From Haemaphysalis longicornis (Eukaryota > Arthropoda > Arachnida > Ixodida > Ixodidae), in contig CM023449.1 of assembly GCA_013339765.2 (NCBI GenBank), forward strand, positions 39,650,387 through 39,714,386: DNA of 64,000 bases. Direction: 5' to 3'. Of this stretch, positions 42,901 to 51,889 are shown one piece after another. The notes beneath the pieces are model-generated. The model had not been told where the DNA came from. It made no database searches and was given only the letters and a program-made list of their open reading frames with translations. How positions within the stretch are numbered: the stretch's first letter is position 1; every line of letters begins with the position of its first letter. A program made the position numbers and the translations under genes.

Positions 42901-45019
42901 CAAGTTTTTAAATACAGTGAAACCCCGATAATACGACTTTCAAGGGAGCGCGAGAAAGCGTCGTAGGAACGGGGTGTCGTATGACCGGGCTGCGGGTAAA
43001 TGCTTAGTAGACGGTCTCACGCGACAGGTGGGGTTAGAGCTTTTTTTACTGTGAAACTGCGAAGGCCAAGCGAAACAAACGATAGTACACGGCGGCGATT
43101 TAAAAAAAAGCGGCATTGCCGTACAGAGTACACCCTTTGAGCGGTCCCGTGCCGTCGGTATTGGTCAAAGTGCTCAACACATAGCTGTTTTCGTTTCTCA
43201 CAACACCCAGCAACGCGAAATAGATCAGATGATTCAAACTTCATACGTAAACCACATTGCGGCGAAAATCATAGCGCGGTCTTGCCACAGCGACGGGCTG
43301 CGGCTGCCAGCAAGCGTGCCAACGTGTACGTGTCTCCACCCTTGCGGCGGATGTGCGTGAATTGAGGCACGCTATCGAAGAAAAGAGGGGAGTGACAACG
43401 CGGCTTTGAAGGAGACTAATAAGAAGAGACCAGAGATATAGGGAGAAAGAGCGTCGGGAAAGGAAGAAACTTGGATCGAGTGGGTGGGGAAAGTGGCTGT
43501 ACGGTCATCGCCGTGGGGTTGCGTCGTATGTGTTCTCACGTTCATCGGCAGCTCGACGGGAGTTTCAAATACACCGTCCCCCAGCCACCTGAACTTTAAC
43601 TTCTCGCGGTTCGCGCGTTGCCGTACTGCTTCTGCGTGGGGCCGCCGCAAGTTAACTCCCGCTTACGAGTACCTGCCTGCTTGCTTGAGTCTGTTCTGCA
43701 AGTGGTCTGACCCGCCGGCAGACCTTTGCATATTAAGCAGCATCAAACGGGGTTAAGAATAAATAAGGTCGGGACGATGTGGCGAAGTGATGTAAAATTT
43801 GGGGAAAATGTCGGTTTATCTACTCCAGGGTCCGTCGTATGAAGCGGACCGCGTGCACCCTAGCGTCATATAATCGGGGTTTTTAATGCATTGTTTTTAT
43901 GGGGAGTTTGCCGGCACCGCGGTTATCAGTCGTAAAATGCGGGTCGTAGTAAAGCTGGGAGATGTATCAACGAGGTTTCACTTACCTCTTTTCATGTAAC
44001 GTGCAGCTAAAAGTACGTTACCACACAGACTCACTATCATGGTGGCCAGCACTCCTTTTGGCAGGCCACGTATGGCTGGTACATTCTAAGAATTCTGATT
44101 TCAAAAGTTCTGGGGTGCTATCAGCAAAACCGTTTTGGGTTAAGGTGTATTAAGTGATTCCCTGTCATTTGGGATAAAGAAAATATACCCGACAAAACTC
44201 GGTTGTCTGTCCCTTTAAGACGAAAGAACGCATGTTTCATTCTACGGGTACAGAAAATCACGAGGTACAGGAAGTTGTAGGGAGCGGAAAATAGGAGCGC
44301 CGCCTGGGAAAAGGGAACAGCAGTGCCAAAGGACAGAAGGATAGTAGTCTGCTGCCACCAGTGTAGTACGAGCCACTTTGAGAGGTAAAGACAAAAAAAA
44401 AACGACTTCCCCAGGGGGCTGTTCAATTGGAAACGGCCACCCGCCGCAGAGCTCAACAGCATGTTCAGCAGTGGATCAAGAGTAAATCAAACTAGGCTTT
44501 TGCCTTCACGTTCCTGGAAACTTCTTAGCATTCCCCTAATCCTTTCCACGCTACTACGAACAAAGAAATGTCGATGGTCTCCCTGCGCTCCTCCTCCTCC
44601 CTCTCTTATTACACTATAGCACGACACGCGCAGGTCCTTCGGAGCGAAGGACGTCGTGCTAGATGTAGGAGAGAATGGGGTGGAGGCGTGCCCGTACGGT
44701 CGGTGCAGCCGCAGCCGGGAGTCGAACTTGCGTCCTTGTTCAACAGAAATGACGGTACATACTGCAGAGCACAAGTGTGCACTTCAGGGATAGTCATTGC
44801 TGTGGGCGTGCTTAGTCAGTACGTGGGGAGAGGACGGGTTGTTCACATTACGCTTGTTTTACGCACTGAAGGGTTTTTCCCGTGCCTCCGTGCTTTCAGG
44901 ACAAGTCGAGTACTCGCGCAACGGTGGACCTTTCAGCACCATCCTGCACGTGGACGGCGCGGAAAACCTCTTCGCGTTTTTCGACATTGCTGGCCGCGTG
45001 ACGCGGCTGCGACTTGTTG
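28479..45019 (+). CDS. neur: Neuralized-like E3 ubiquitin ligase gene, N-terminal seven exons (partial)
   Basis: Seven exons join in one frame: 28479-28503, 30380-30590, 36025-36194, 37294-37335, 38210-38256, 42354-42639 and 44900-45019 (300 codons plus one base). The product starts MGNAASAK, an N-myristoylation-type sequence like that of vertebrate NEURL1. It then has NHR1 (~20-135), a Ser/Lys-rich linker (~136-165) and NHR2 (~166-300). Neuralized proteins are RING E3 ligases that ubiquitinate Delta and promote its endocytosis in Notch signalling; NHR domains bind the substrate. The NHR1 core (the family's GFT-x-x-DP to FWAKAL region) and the start of NHR2 were not found, although the phases join without them. 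The C-terminal RING lies beyond 45019 or outside the window. Introns are packed with transposons. Confidence 0.85.
28895..29722 (+). repeat. 0.8-kb dispersed repeat, copy 1, with CTGT array
   Basis: Aligns over its length with 31995-32725: CCAAATCTAAACGTCTA, TTCATACTTGTCAACATTG, CGAAAGGTTCCACTAGAT, CGGCAGCGCTGGCATCGAG and GGTAAATTTAAATTG. This copy carries an expanded (CTGT)n at 28961-29047. No coding motif; family unknown. Lies in neur intron 1. Confidence 0.8.
28961..29047 (+). repeat. CTGT microsatellite
   Basis: Perfect (TGTC)n, about 21 units; only two to three units in the paired repeat at 32060. Confidence 0.97.
29725..30075 (+). mobile_element. LINE 3' end fragment
   Basis: The frame reads YPPAHQELTNAEERLWCLMQ and, after shifts, THWQALGGGAGQL with remnants of a C-x-x-C-x-x-x-x-x-x-H-x-x-W finger, as in tick LINE ORF2 ends. 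Directly follows the 0.8-kb repeat. Confidence 0.6.
30380..30590 (+). CDS. neur: neur exon 2: first half of NHR1
   Basis: Acceptor GTGCTGCAG, donor CG/GTCAGT; phase 1 in, phase 2 out. It encodes VVFHEVHGENVQLDKE, VARRVKSYCKSVVFSS, RPIEPGE and EDWSGSIR, matching the NHR start (F-H-x-x-x-G-x-N), the central C-x-x-x-V/I-F-S-x-R-P motif and W-x-G-x-I/L-R. A LINE fragment ends about 300 bases upstream in the intron. Confidence 0.88.
30727..31030 (-). mobile_element. RTE-like LINE 3' end
   Basis: The minus strand reads RWADEIRKFAGI, the end of RTE-type ORF2, then a short UTR ending in TGATGATGATG repeats. 136 bases after neur exon 2. Confidence 0.6.
31740..31880 (+). repeat. Duplicated GGCCAATCCCCCACGTGGGTATG unit
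   Basis: 'GATTCCTGGCCAATCCCCCA' followed by CGTGGGTATG occurs twice, about 93 bases apart; CCCACGTGGG is a palindrome. Confidence 0.8.
31995..32725 (+). repeat. 0.7-kb dispersed repeat, copy 2
   Basis: Direct partner of 28895-29722 (see that entry), about 3 kb downstream. Confidence 0.8.
32832..33620 (-). mobile_element. RTE-like LINE, reverse transcriptase C-terminal part, broken
   Basis: Minus-strand frames read YFGQASNHEKEIRHRIGIG, then KLPLSLKKRIYNKCILPAI, AYGADT, LTKQLENELRSA and GVTLRDRK, a strong RTE signature. The YADD region is degenerate. The end at 32832 carries ATG/TGA repeats. Confidence 0.8.
33867..33936. repeat. AG microsatellite
   Basis: Perfect (AG)n, 35 units. Open frames of Ser-Leu and Arg-Glu across it are artefacts. 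Confidence 0.97.
33990..34975. other. Neur intron, nothing recognised
   Basis: AT-rich; a GAATCGAATTATTTATTCAATAAAT stretch near 34683 resembles a LINE tail but no body is visible. Confidence 0.4.
35104..35288 (+). CDS. Possible exon of a secreted cysteine-rich protein (unrecognised)
   Basis: This lies in a neuralized intron on the same strand. An open frame from ATG 34979 begins with a hydrophobic stretch (STLIYLKFLTLLFVGSYV) and continues through a poly-T run to CTPGRKFVKHCLYRG, LCSVGTETKQICDGN and ELCVWNPAQG. A good donor ACG/GTAAGA follows at 35288-35289, after which the frame becomes low-complexity. An acceptor at GGGAG/G just after the poly-T is possible. The five cysteines and signal-like start suggest a small secreted peptide, as ticks have many, but I match it to no named family. 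Chance is a real alternative. Confidence 0.3.
36025..36194 (+). CDS. neur: neur exon 3: C-terminal part of NHR1
   Basis: Acceptor TTCTGCAG, donor TTCG/GTGCGT; phase 2 in, phase 1 out. It encodes DAYIHFYVTEAGEVLYG, ETELLTGIDTSGPLWALID and VYGRTLAIEIF, the conserved end of an NHR domain. Joined directly to exon 2 it makes an in-frame Arg codon, yet about 40-45 residues usual in the middle of NHR are absent. Confidence 0.88.
36436..37010 (+). mobile_element. LINE 3'-UTR-like repeat, second copy, split by a SINE
   Basis: 36436-36451 and 36666-37010 match 16530-16930 (TTTTGTAGCGAAAGCTACG, TCTTCGCGGGGTGACCAGTTTTG, GTGCCGCCACCTGGCGGAGG). It lacks the 36-base GACGCCGCC insertion seen at 16720. A SINE interrupts it. 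A further partial copy ends near 54450. Confidence 0.75.
36463..36654 (+). mobile_element. Ruka-like SINE with 11-bp target site duplication
   Basis: The 192-base body contains GTCGCGGGTTCGATTC (B box), GCGGCGGCCGCTTTTCTGAT and an AATCAAT tail. CGGTACGCTAC flanks it on both sides (36452-36462 and 36655-36665). Box A is absent, so it is 5'-truncated. Confidence 0.88.
37294..37335 (+). CDS. neur: neur exon 4: short acidic linker exon
   Basis: 42 bases between CTATCTTGCAG and GA/GTGAGT, phase 1 at both ends. With neighbouring bases it encodes DEGAINSSSDEVKE. There is no domain match; the support is two good splice sites and exact phase agreement with exons 3 and 5. Confidence 0.55.
38210..38256 (+). 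CDS. neur: neur exon 5: short basic linker exon
   Basis: 47 bases between a pyrimidine tract ending CTTTGCAG and AAG/GTACGT; phase 1 in, phase 0 out. It encodes VQAYTNARKASASSK. Support is splice-site quality and phase. A chance pair of sites remains possible. Confidence 0.55.
38260..40045. other. Neur intron; minisatellite and unclassified frames
   Basis: 39420-39500 has TCCACATCCGTA units with an inverted GTGTGGATACGGAT. Open frames at 39198-39970 on both strands match nothing known. The missing start of NHR2 was sought here without success. Confidence 0.45.
40048..40770 (+). mobile_element. Element X, copy 1, interrupted by MITE-B
   Basis: 40048-40112 plus 40607-40770 align with the reverse complement of 43990-44216 (AAAGGGACAAACAACCGA; CCCAAATCTAAGGGACTCAC; CCAAAAGGAATTCTGGCAAC). 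Confidence 0.7.
40113..40606. mobile_element. MITE-B, 494 bp, TTAA target, nested in element X
   Basis: Inverted ends TTAAAGGAGCCATGAAGA and (reverse complement) TTAAAGGAGCCACGAAGA. The uninterrupted element X copy at 44.1 kb shows a single TTAA at the same point, which confirms TTAA duplication on insertion. Confidence 0.88.
40848..40905 (+). repeat. 20-bp tandem repeat, three units
   Basis: TTTGACGGAGTTTTTTCG repeated. Confidence 0.9.
41006..41911. mobile_element. Fold-back element with ~350-bp inverted arms
   Basis: The left arm (about 41006-41358) and right arm (about 41553-41911) align in reverse complement throughout: AATTAGCCAACTTCC, GAGCTTACTGA, CACGTGACA, TTGCGC and the near-perfect inner CAGTGCTCCCAAACGATCCG. 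The centre is about 195 bases. The outer end resembles CAGGGTGTTTCAGCTAAC. Confidence 0.8.
42354..42639 (+). CDS. neur: neur exon 6: NHR2
   Basis: It encodes VAERCELGKRKAFAFLSRPL, LQVKVEGWEEALPGSLSFGM, TTCDPSSLSG, LPDNLDNLLDREEYW and LNDQLVFVTRDD, matching NHR2 (sFG-T-s-C-DP, LP, LLDR-EYW). The donor is G/GTGCGT. The acceptor is TCAG/GTG (phase 0, joins exon 5 in frame) or three to four bases earlier at CGCAG/T (phase 2), which would need another upstream exon. The usual F-H-x-x-x-G-x-N start of NHR2 was not located. Codon use is GC-rich, unlike the surrounding repeats. Confidence 0.9.
42916..43986. mobile_element. Pogo/Tigger-like element, ~1.07 kb
   Basis: Left CAGTGAAACCCCGATAATAC and right (reverse complement) AAGTGAAACCTCGTTGATAC are related inverted ends next to TA. 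Internal GTCGTATGACC/GTCGTATGAAGC words repeat. No transposase motif was recognised. Confidence 0.6.
43990..44216 (-). mobile_element. Element X, copy 2 (uninterrupted)
   Basis: Reverse complement of copy 1 without MITE-B; ends CGGTTGTCTGTCCCTTTAAG. Confidence 0.7.
44217..44899. other. Neur intron, nothing recognised
   Basis: Overlapping open frames on both strands at 44487-44797 without known motifs. Confidence 0.4.
44900..45019 (+). CDS. neur: neur exon 7: end of NHR2
   Basis: Acceptor GCTTTCAG, donor TTG/GTACGC; phase 1 at both ends. It encodes QVEYSRNGGPFSTILHVDG, ENLFAFFDIAG and VTRLRLVG, the closing strands of an NHR domain (S-x-NG, LW/F-x-FFD-x-x-G-x-x-x-x-L/I-R). The open phase shows that at least one further exon follows. 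Confidence 0.88.
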
Positions 45020-45865
45020 GTACGCGTACCTCCTACATTCCTCTGCAGTCGCATAGCTTTTCCTTCCCACTTCTTAGCAGGGGGGTAGCCTTACGTGTCT
45101 CGTCAGGGGTGGAAAGTGAACGCGAAAACTGGCCGTCGTCGGCGTCAACGCCAATGGTGACGTGACCGCAGCGTTGCCCGCTGCGCGGTGGTGCTTTAGG
45201 GGCCCTGTTTGTCGTCTCCTCGTTCGGGTCACGGTATCCAGCCATCGCAGTCACGCGGCGCCACGCACCCAAAGAGTGACTTCGAAAAGATCACCGTTTC
45301 CTCTTGTTCTGGATCGAAACTGGGCCCCTCTCGTTACGAAGCCGATGTCAATTCCATTGCGCCACACAAGCCCACGATACTCACATGGAAAGTGTTTGGG
45401 GTGATCTTTGCACTGCGCCTATGCCACGGAGGCTGCCGTTGCTAGGAGTACACAATAGTATAAAATAAGAAAAGATCTTGAATTAACGTAATGATTATCC
45501 CAAATTAATAACAACTCCGTCCAGTGTCTTTTGATGGGCCTTTTCAGTAGCTGCGGCGCCCTCTCTCGACTACTTTTGGTATCAATGCCAGTCTGATACT
45601 GAAACTAGTCAAGAGAGGACGTCACAGCCCCTGAGGCGAATCACTGCTCCGCACTTGACAGCTTTCACTTAGGGTGCGTTCCAATTTCCCCTTTAGACGG
45701 CTTCGTTGCCGTCTTCGCGGACAGCCCGCCATGTTAAGCACCATTCCAATTCGAACGAAGCAGTCAACGAAGACTGCTTCGAGGAGGCGGCATCAAAGTC
45801 AGCAACGATGCAGGCTACCTTCCTGTCTAAAGTAATAAGTGACACCAGCGCCACCTTTTTGCGTA
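45020..45865. other. Downstream of neur exon 7; hairpin at 45553-45615
   Basis: CCTCTCTCGACTACTTTTGG and CTGAAACTAGTCAAGAGAGG form an imperfect stem. No RING exon seen. Confidence 0.5.
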
Positions 45866-47637
45866 TTAAAGGGGCCCTGAAAGGCGTTTTGAGCACACTA
45901 AATTGACTAGCGCAATCGTTAGATTGGGTCGTCAACATCATCTGTGCCAAGTATTACTCTTTTACGCGCAGCGGAAAGCTCACACTTTTGTTTGCCAAAG
46001 TTGGTCGCTTTTTTCTCCACCCTTTCCTTCGTGTTTTTTGGACGCCGCCATCTTCACATGTCTACATCATCGATTCCCAGATGTTCGTCATGAGCTAGAC
46101 ATCCTGCTATTGGGCGGCTTTTTCACGCACTTCGGGCAAAGAGATGAGTCGTCTGCTCAGCGTCGGCTCGCCGGCTGATCTGCCAGCGGAGTGCCGGAGT
46201 GCTTGGACATTTTACGACAAACGAAACAAGTGTAAACAAACGCTTAACCGTTTGTATTAACACGACATGAATATTCTCTTACTTGAGTACGTTCCATAAA
46301 GAAAGCGTTGAAGCCCCGTGGCACTTCTTTCTTGCAATCGCAGAGAACGCCCTGAGCCGAATGCCCGGGTTTGACGCATACATTTTATTCAACTTCCAAA
46401 CAAACCAGAGATGCGTTTCGAACGAACACAACGTCACAACATGCGTTGCAAGTCCGAACCGCGATTGACAGACGATGGGTTGCCTCCTCCAGCCCCTCGT
46501 AAATTCGGCACTCACCTCGCGCGCGGTTTGCGGGGACGAACAGCAAGTCACTTAACTCCGGCGCACAAGCCGAGATGGCTTTTAGCCACGCACACTGCAC
46601 ATACCCCATGCGAGGTTGAGTCGTACGCCGCTTGAGAAAGATAATTCAGACCATGGGAAGCACTATCCACCCGCAGAAGCACAACGCATGTCATCGCGAA
46701 ACAAAGGCGTCCAGAACACACACACCATCGCCTCCTGTAATGCCAAACGCATCTCGCACTTCCAAATGGGAGTGAGTAGTATGCCTGCAGTGCCAATATG
46801 CCGCGAGGTGGGGCCCCAAGCTGAACCGGGATCACGCAACCGTAACTGACTTCTAGAGCGGTTTGTGCCTTGTTGCCAGGGCAACCGATGTTTGATATTG
46901 TCAAAGAAATGGTGCTCGCTCCAGCGCGAGGAAGCTCAGAGCCGTGGCGGAGCATGTTTTGCCAACGTTGCCGCTCTCCACCACGCGTCGCCCCAAGCTG
47001 AACTGGCGTTTTGTGCACGGGTTCTGTATCGGTTCAAAATGTCTTTTTCACATGCCGCCGGCAGGAATTACCACCGCCACAAAATAAGACCCGGCACCAC
47101 ATCTGATACGGATCTTTTTGGATAAATAGTGCGCTGTGCATCCAAGGGAGCGAGCGCAGGATCCTCCCCGTGCGGCTGCGAGTTCGCCGCCGATAAAAAG
47201 TCGCGTGCCGCCGATAGCAAAGTTCTGCAACAACGTACACCGCGAAAGGGCAAGGCCAGGCCGCTGCACACATGGGGCCAGATTTTTCGTTTGCTTTTCC
47301 AGCCTTGAGCGGAGTGCGGAATTCATGGTGTCAACAAAGCTTGCCCGTAGCCACCCGTAGAAGACGGCTGTGTGAGCAGCGCAGTAGCGGAAGTACGTCA
47401 CCGCCGAGGAGCGCAGCATCATGGGATGGAAGGCTCTCTCGCCGTCAACAGCGGAGAGTAAGTTGAAAGGAGGAGGAAACGCGGCGCGACGATAATGCGC
47501 GGTTTTTGATTTACGATTTCTCATCTAATACTCATCGCTTCAACAAAATTCTTGCGGCAGAAGATTGCTAATACATTGCTTTATTTGATTACATGTACAT
47601 CCACGCATCGGCGGAAGGTATTTCAGGACCTCTTTAA
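45866..47637. mobile_element. Candidate 1.77-kb TTAA-flanked DNA element
   Basis: Left TTAAAGGGGCCCTGAAAGG and right (reverse complement) TTAAAGAGGTCCTGAAATA are similar inverted ends at TTAA. The GC-rich interior has open frames of 156-158 codons (46548-47018 and 47048-47524, minus) that I do not recognise. The pairing could also be two separate MITE ends. Confidence 0.4.
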
Positions 47638-48189
47638 TGTTGAAACAAAAGCACTTGTTCTTTAATTGAAATATTTAGTATAATTTTACTAGTGGTGAAG
47701 ATGACCTTTTTTTGAATTTTTAAATCACGTATTGTTTGTAATAACAACGGTAATATTAGTTACGAGACCTGCGGCTTGCATTTTTTCAACATGTCTGCTA
47801 CGAGGCTGTCGTCTGCGCTGGTGTTGCGTTTGGGACCGCGGGCCGTTCCAATTTTATTCCTTTAGACGTCTAGTTAGACTCCTTCGTGGGCAGTCTACCA
47901 AGCTGTCCGCGAATTTGAATGCAGCCTTAGAGTGGAACTGCTTTAATTTTTTAAGAATTTCTGCGTGCATGACTCCATCGAGAATTCAGCGCTATCTTCC
48001 AGCCCCTAGAAGTTGATAAGGACATGGGGTATGATAACGGGTGGTGGGGTGTATACATCCGTTCGGCCTCTCACCAACGTGACGAGCGGATACCCCGCCC
48101 TTGCTCTGGTGGGAAGAACGATGCAAGTGGATGACGAAAATTATGCGCCCCCTCTTCGAGAGGCGCGGTGACGTCATTTTACTCTAGTA

Positions 48190-48258
48190 CTCAGGGTGCA
48201 GGGTTTTGCCTAGTGGTAAGACAGTCGGCTCCCGTGCTGCGACCGGGGTTGGATACCC
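48190..48258 (+). other. tRNA-like sequence (SINE head or tRNA relic)
   Basis: TGCCTAGTGGTAAGACAGTC resembles box A and CCGGGGTTGGATACCC box B, but a full cloverleaf is not evident. Confidence 0.4.
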
Positions 48259-48298
48259 AGACAATGTATTTTTTTCTTTTGAGCAGCGCCCATTTTGC

Positions 48299-48631
48299 TA
48301 CTATACTCGGTTACAACTCAAGAACGGCACCACCTCATGTAGTGTATCACTCCGCCAAAGCGCCGGACCCGTGACGTCAGTGCGCGTGCGTTTGGAAATG
48401 GGTTGGCTATGAATGCATGATATCGCCTGCCTTGTCTCACGCAGTTTGTTTGTCGTCACTGGAGTCGTTTATAAGCATTTTAAGTCCAAAAAATTACGGG
48501 AACGGCTCACGCCATGTTCGAAATATTCCCAGTAACGCCTTACTTGCGCCGCACGGAGAAACATCCGGCTAAGGTGATAAGGCACAGCGGCAACTTCCGG
48601 TGTCGTTCTTAAGTTGTCACCGAGTGTACTC
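48299..48631 (+). mobile_element. MITE-C copy 2
   Basis: Inverted ends TACTCGGTTACAACTCAAGA and (reverse complement) TACACTCGGTGACAACTTAAG; body shared with 9603-10177 and 55093-55428. Confidence 0.75.
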
Positions 48632-48639
48632 GTATTGAC

Positions 48640-49680
48640 GCCGACGACGGCCAGTTTCACTTTCCACGACTGGGAGGCACCCAAGGCTTTCGCCTTTATG
48701 AAAATGGCAGTTCGACGAGGCAGCAAAAGGCACGGACGCACAGAGAGTAACTCGCGCTGTGACGTTCAGTTTGAACTGCATGTAGAGACTGTAATGTATA
48801 AAGCACGTAATAAAACATACCGTACCTTATGTTCTGAGACACTTTTGGAGCCTACAAGAAAAACTGTTAGAGGCGGATTCATCCGGCGCAGAGTTGGAGT
48901 GCTTTCTGAAAGAGCTCCACCGGTTATACCATTACATGTCTGCTAACAAGCCACTTTTTACTCCTCTCCATTTTTTTCTTAGCGAATGAGGACGATGCCG
49001 CTTTGCTTCATTCGTCTTTTTAAAGCTGTGAACACTCTTATGAACTTAGCCTACCGGATAGCTTGTTAGGAAATACACATTTAATTGTTCGGCGATATGC
49101 TCGACGTTTTTAAATATACTGAAAGGGCTTGTATTTCGACCATAGTTGAATACTTTTCGGGGTTTGTCTAGAAAGCAAGAATCTGGAGATACCCGTCGAC
49201 ATTTCAGGTACCAAGATGAACCAAGACAAGGGCAGTGATGCAGCGTCTGGCGAGAAAGCGGCGAAGAAAGCAAAGACGGGAATTTGACTCTGCATTGGGT
49301 AAGACTGCTCGGTAGCGCATTTAAACGTTGCTTTGCCGCCGTTTTTCTTCGAATCAAATTTGAATGTGCAGCCTTTGTCAAAATTTTCTAGGCCACGCGA
49401 GAGGTTTATGGCCCACAAATAATCCAAAGCGTAAGCCTAACGTTTAACTGTTGACAAAATATATTATGGCAGTAAGACAGAAAGGTGTTTTCTCTAGCTT
49501 TCCGCTGTGAAACATTTGAGCCTCGCGCGACAGCGAAGATGGTACTTTGAAATTTCTGCGGCCTAAGTACTTCCGCCATGGCCTAGAAAATGTTTGACAA
49601 AGGCTGTACCTGAAAAATTCTTATGTACGCTCATATAATGCGAATGCTCGTATTAAAATCGCACTTACCAACTTACCAAA
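48640..49680. other. Nothing recognised
   Basis: Short frames only (for example 48614-48946 and 49046-49427); no domain. Confidence 0.5.
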
Positions 49681-49685
49681 CATAT

Positions 49686-50487
49686 TGTTACGTGGCGGCA
49701 GGACACAGATGAGACGAACGATGCGATGGAGTGAAGCGATCTATTCACATTATGTACAGTGCGGCCATGATAGAGCTCGCGCAAGGTTCGCGCCAGGCAC
49801 TTCGTCGTCGTCGTCGTCATCGTCGTTTTTTCAAAGAGCTGTCAGGCATTGTCCACCTTAGTCCCGTAACATCACCCCCCGGTTCGAGGACGACCGACCC
49901 GGTCGTGGCCGAGGCAATGCGAGGATTGCGATAAGGATGAGCGATGCGATGACAAGGTACAGTGAAGATGTGCCTGCCGCCACCGATGACGATGCACGTG
50001 ATGATGCCTGGCCCCGCAAAAGCGATGTCTTGAAGACAGCGCGGACCGTCGGAGGAACTCGAACCACGTCGGATGAGAGGGCTGGGGACGCGGCTTCTGC
50101 TCTTTTGGTCTCGGCATGTAGCGGCTCGTCTTCATCGGCTGGTCACGGGCTGGGGTCACGGGGCAGGGGACGTGGTCGATTGCTCGTCGCAGTGGGCTGG
50201 GGCTGCCCGACACGGCCGATGTTTCCTCGACGATTCCGCCCGAGCCGAGACGATGCGATGTGGAGGCCAGGATGGGGATGACACCGCACACTCCACCAAA
50301 ATGTTACGTGGCGGCAGGACACAGATGAGACGAACGATGCGATGGAGTGAAGCGATCTATTCACATTATGTACAGTGCGGCCATGATAGAGCTCGCGCAA
50401 GGTTCGCGCCAGGCACTTCGTCGTCGTCGTCGTCATCGTCGTTTTTTCAAAGAGCTGTCAGGCATTGTCCACCTTAGTCCCGTAACA
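49686..50487 (-). mobile_element. Compact non-autonomous LTR element, copy 2, complete (802 bp)
   Basis: Two 186-base LTRs (49686-49871 and 50302-50487) appear identical by eye. They begin TGTTACG and end CGTAACA, and ATAT flanks both sides (49682-49685 and 50488-50491). In minus-strand orientation the interior opens with TTTTGGTGGAGTGTGCGG (candidate primer-binding site) and closes with CCGGGGGGTGA (polypurine tract). The 430-base interior has no gag, protease, RT or integrase motif. It aligns end to end with 19402-19835, so this is a family rather than a chance deletion product. The length fits the TRIM class. Confidence 0.92.
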
Positions 50488-50499
50488 ATATTATAACTT

Positions 50500-51395
50500 T
50501 AAAAAAACTTTCAGATGCATAGTGCGGCTGATTCACAGGTGTTATATCAAACTGGACCCATTTTTTTTTCTGTATTCCACAGCATCCGTAAACCTACGCC
50601 ACGCCAGTGTGCCTAACCGTGAGTGGGCAGGGGATCTCTTCCGGGCTCGCAAAGTGATACGAAGACACTCAAAAAAAGTACTTCAAGCCCTCGTAACAAA
50701 ATTGCTTTATTCAAATTCTCGTTTTGTTTCAACTTTTTCGTACTGACAACTGTGATGCAAGAAAATCAAGTATCCGCCAATTTTAACGAACTACCGCTTA
50801 CAACGAAGCCAAGTTCTTGTACCCAGTATTTTGTTACAGCGAAGGCCTACTGTATGTCGATGCGCGTCGTATTGTGAAATAATTTGCCCTCGGAGCGAAA
50901 GCTGCGCGTCCCACTCTTCAGTGCTTACGTTTTGTAAGTCTTATTTCCGCCACCACAGAAGTGTGGTGCAAGAAGCGAATTTCGAAGCAAGTGCACTGCG
51001 AAAGACAATCAACTACGCTTACCATGCGGAAAAGCCACAGTTTCTGAGAACATTTCCCGCGGTCTACTAGACGTATTCTGACGCCCGTTTCAGGGCCGGG
51101 GCACTAACACAAATCAGACCATAAGCGAAGCGGAGTCTACTAAAACAAAATAACTGGGCTTCGCTGTTTTGAAGGTGATAATTCTCCATGGGGTATTGGG
51201 GTTTACTACATTAAAAAAAAAACACTCCATAGAACAGCAATTCATATTCGGCACTGAACACTGGTACAATTTGAATCAGTCGTCTCACCCACTCTTATTA
51301 CGTTAGAGTCAGTCGTCTTACCCGTTCGGCCCCGAACGTTGCTTTTGTTACTAGTTTCTGAAAAGGTACTTGTGAGATGCTCACAGAAAAAAAAC
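50500..51395. other. Nothing recognised
   Basis: AT-rich, with short frames on the plus strand (50522-51070) lacking motifs. Confidence 0.5.
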
Positions 51396-51402
51396 ACAGC
51401 CT

Positions 51403-51475
51403 CCGCGGGTGTCGAACTACCGACCTTCAAAAGCTAAGTCGGAAGCGTTAACCACTACGCTATTCCCGCTTTTGT
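51403..51475 (-). other. tRNA-like sequence
   Basis: The minus strand reads GCGGGAATAGCGTAGTGGTT (A box, AGCG/CGCT D stem) and GTAGTTCGACACCC (B box), with GCGGG/CCCGC acceptor pairing. The anticodon loop is 13 bases and the T stem does not pair, so it is probably a SINE head or a tRNA relic. Confidence 0.4.
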
Positions 51476-51889
51476 TTTTGTTTTCTTTTCAACATTTATT
51501 TACAAAGAGATACGTATATACATAATGCATTGGCACGCTCGAGGCCGTAACCCGACAATGGTACGCGTACATGTCATGCTGTCGCCACAGGAACTCCAAC
51601 CAACTTTAGGCGAGCCTTCACTTGTCGCAAGGTACGCAACCCAGTGGAACTACAACGGCAACAAGGAAGGAACAAGCAGGAACATATGACCATAGGAGAC
51701 ACTATAACATCAGAGTACATGAACAGAGAATTCTGGGATAGTAACATGTCCCATGTGGGTGAAAACTCTGGACAAGGATATACAAAGCCTAGGCGGGGAA
51801 AAGCGTAGTTACAACGTACTAGTCCGGCAACGTCGCAGCCGTTGCCAGCGATGCACCTTTTAGATGCAAGGCATCTCTTACACTCGGCC

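Noticed and set aside
46548..47018. 156-codon minus-strand frame in GC-rich DNA
   Set aside because: No recognisable domain, no signal peptide, lies inside a candidate transposon; kept only as part of that element.
51403..51475. Functional tRNA gene
   Set aside because: 13-base anticodon loop and unpaired T stem; listed only as tRNA-like.
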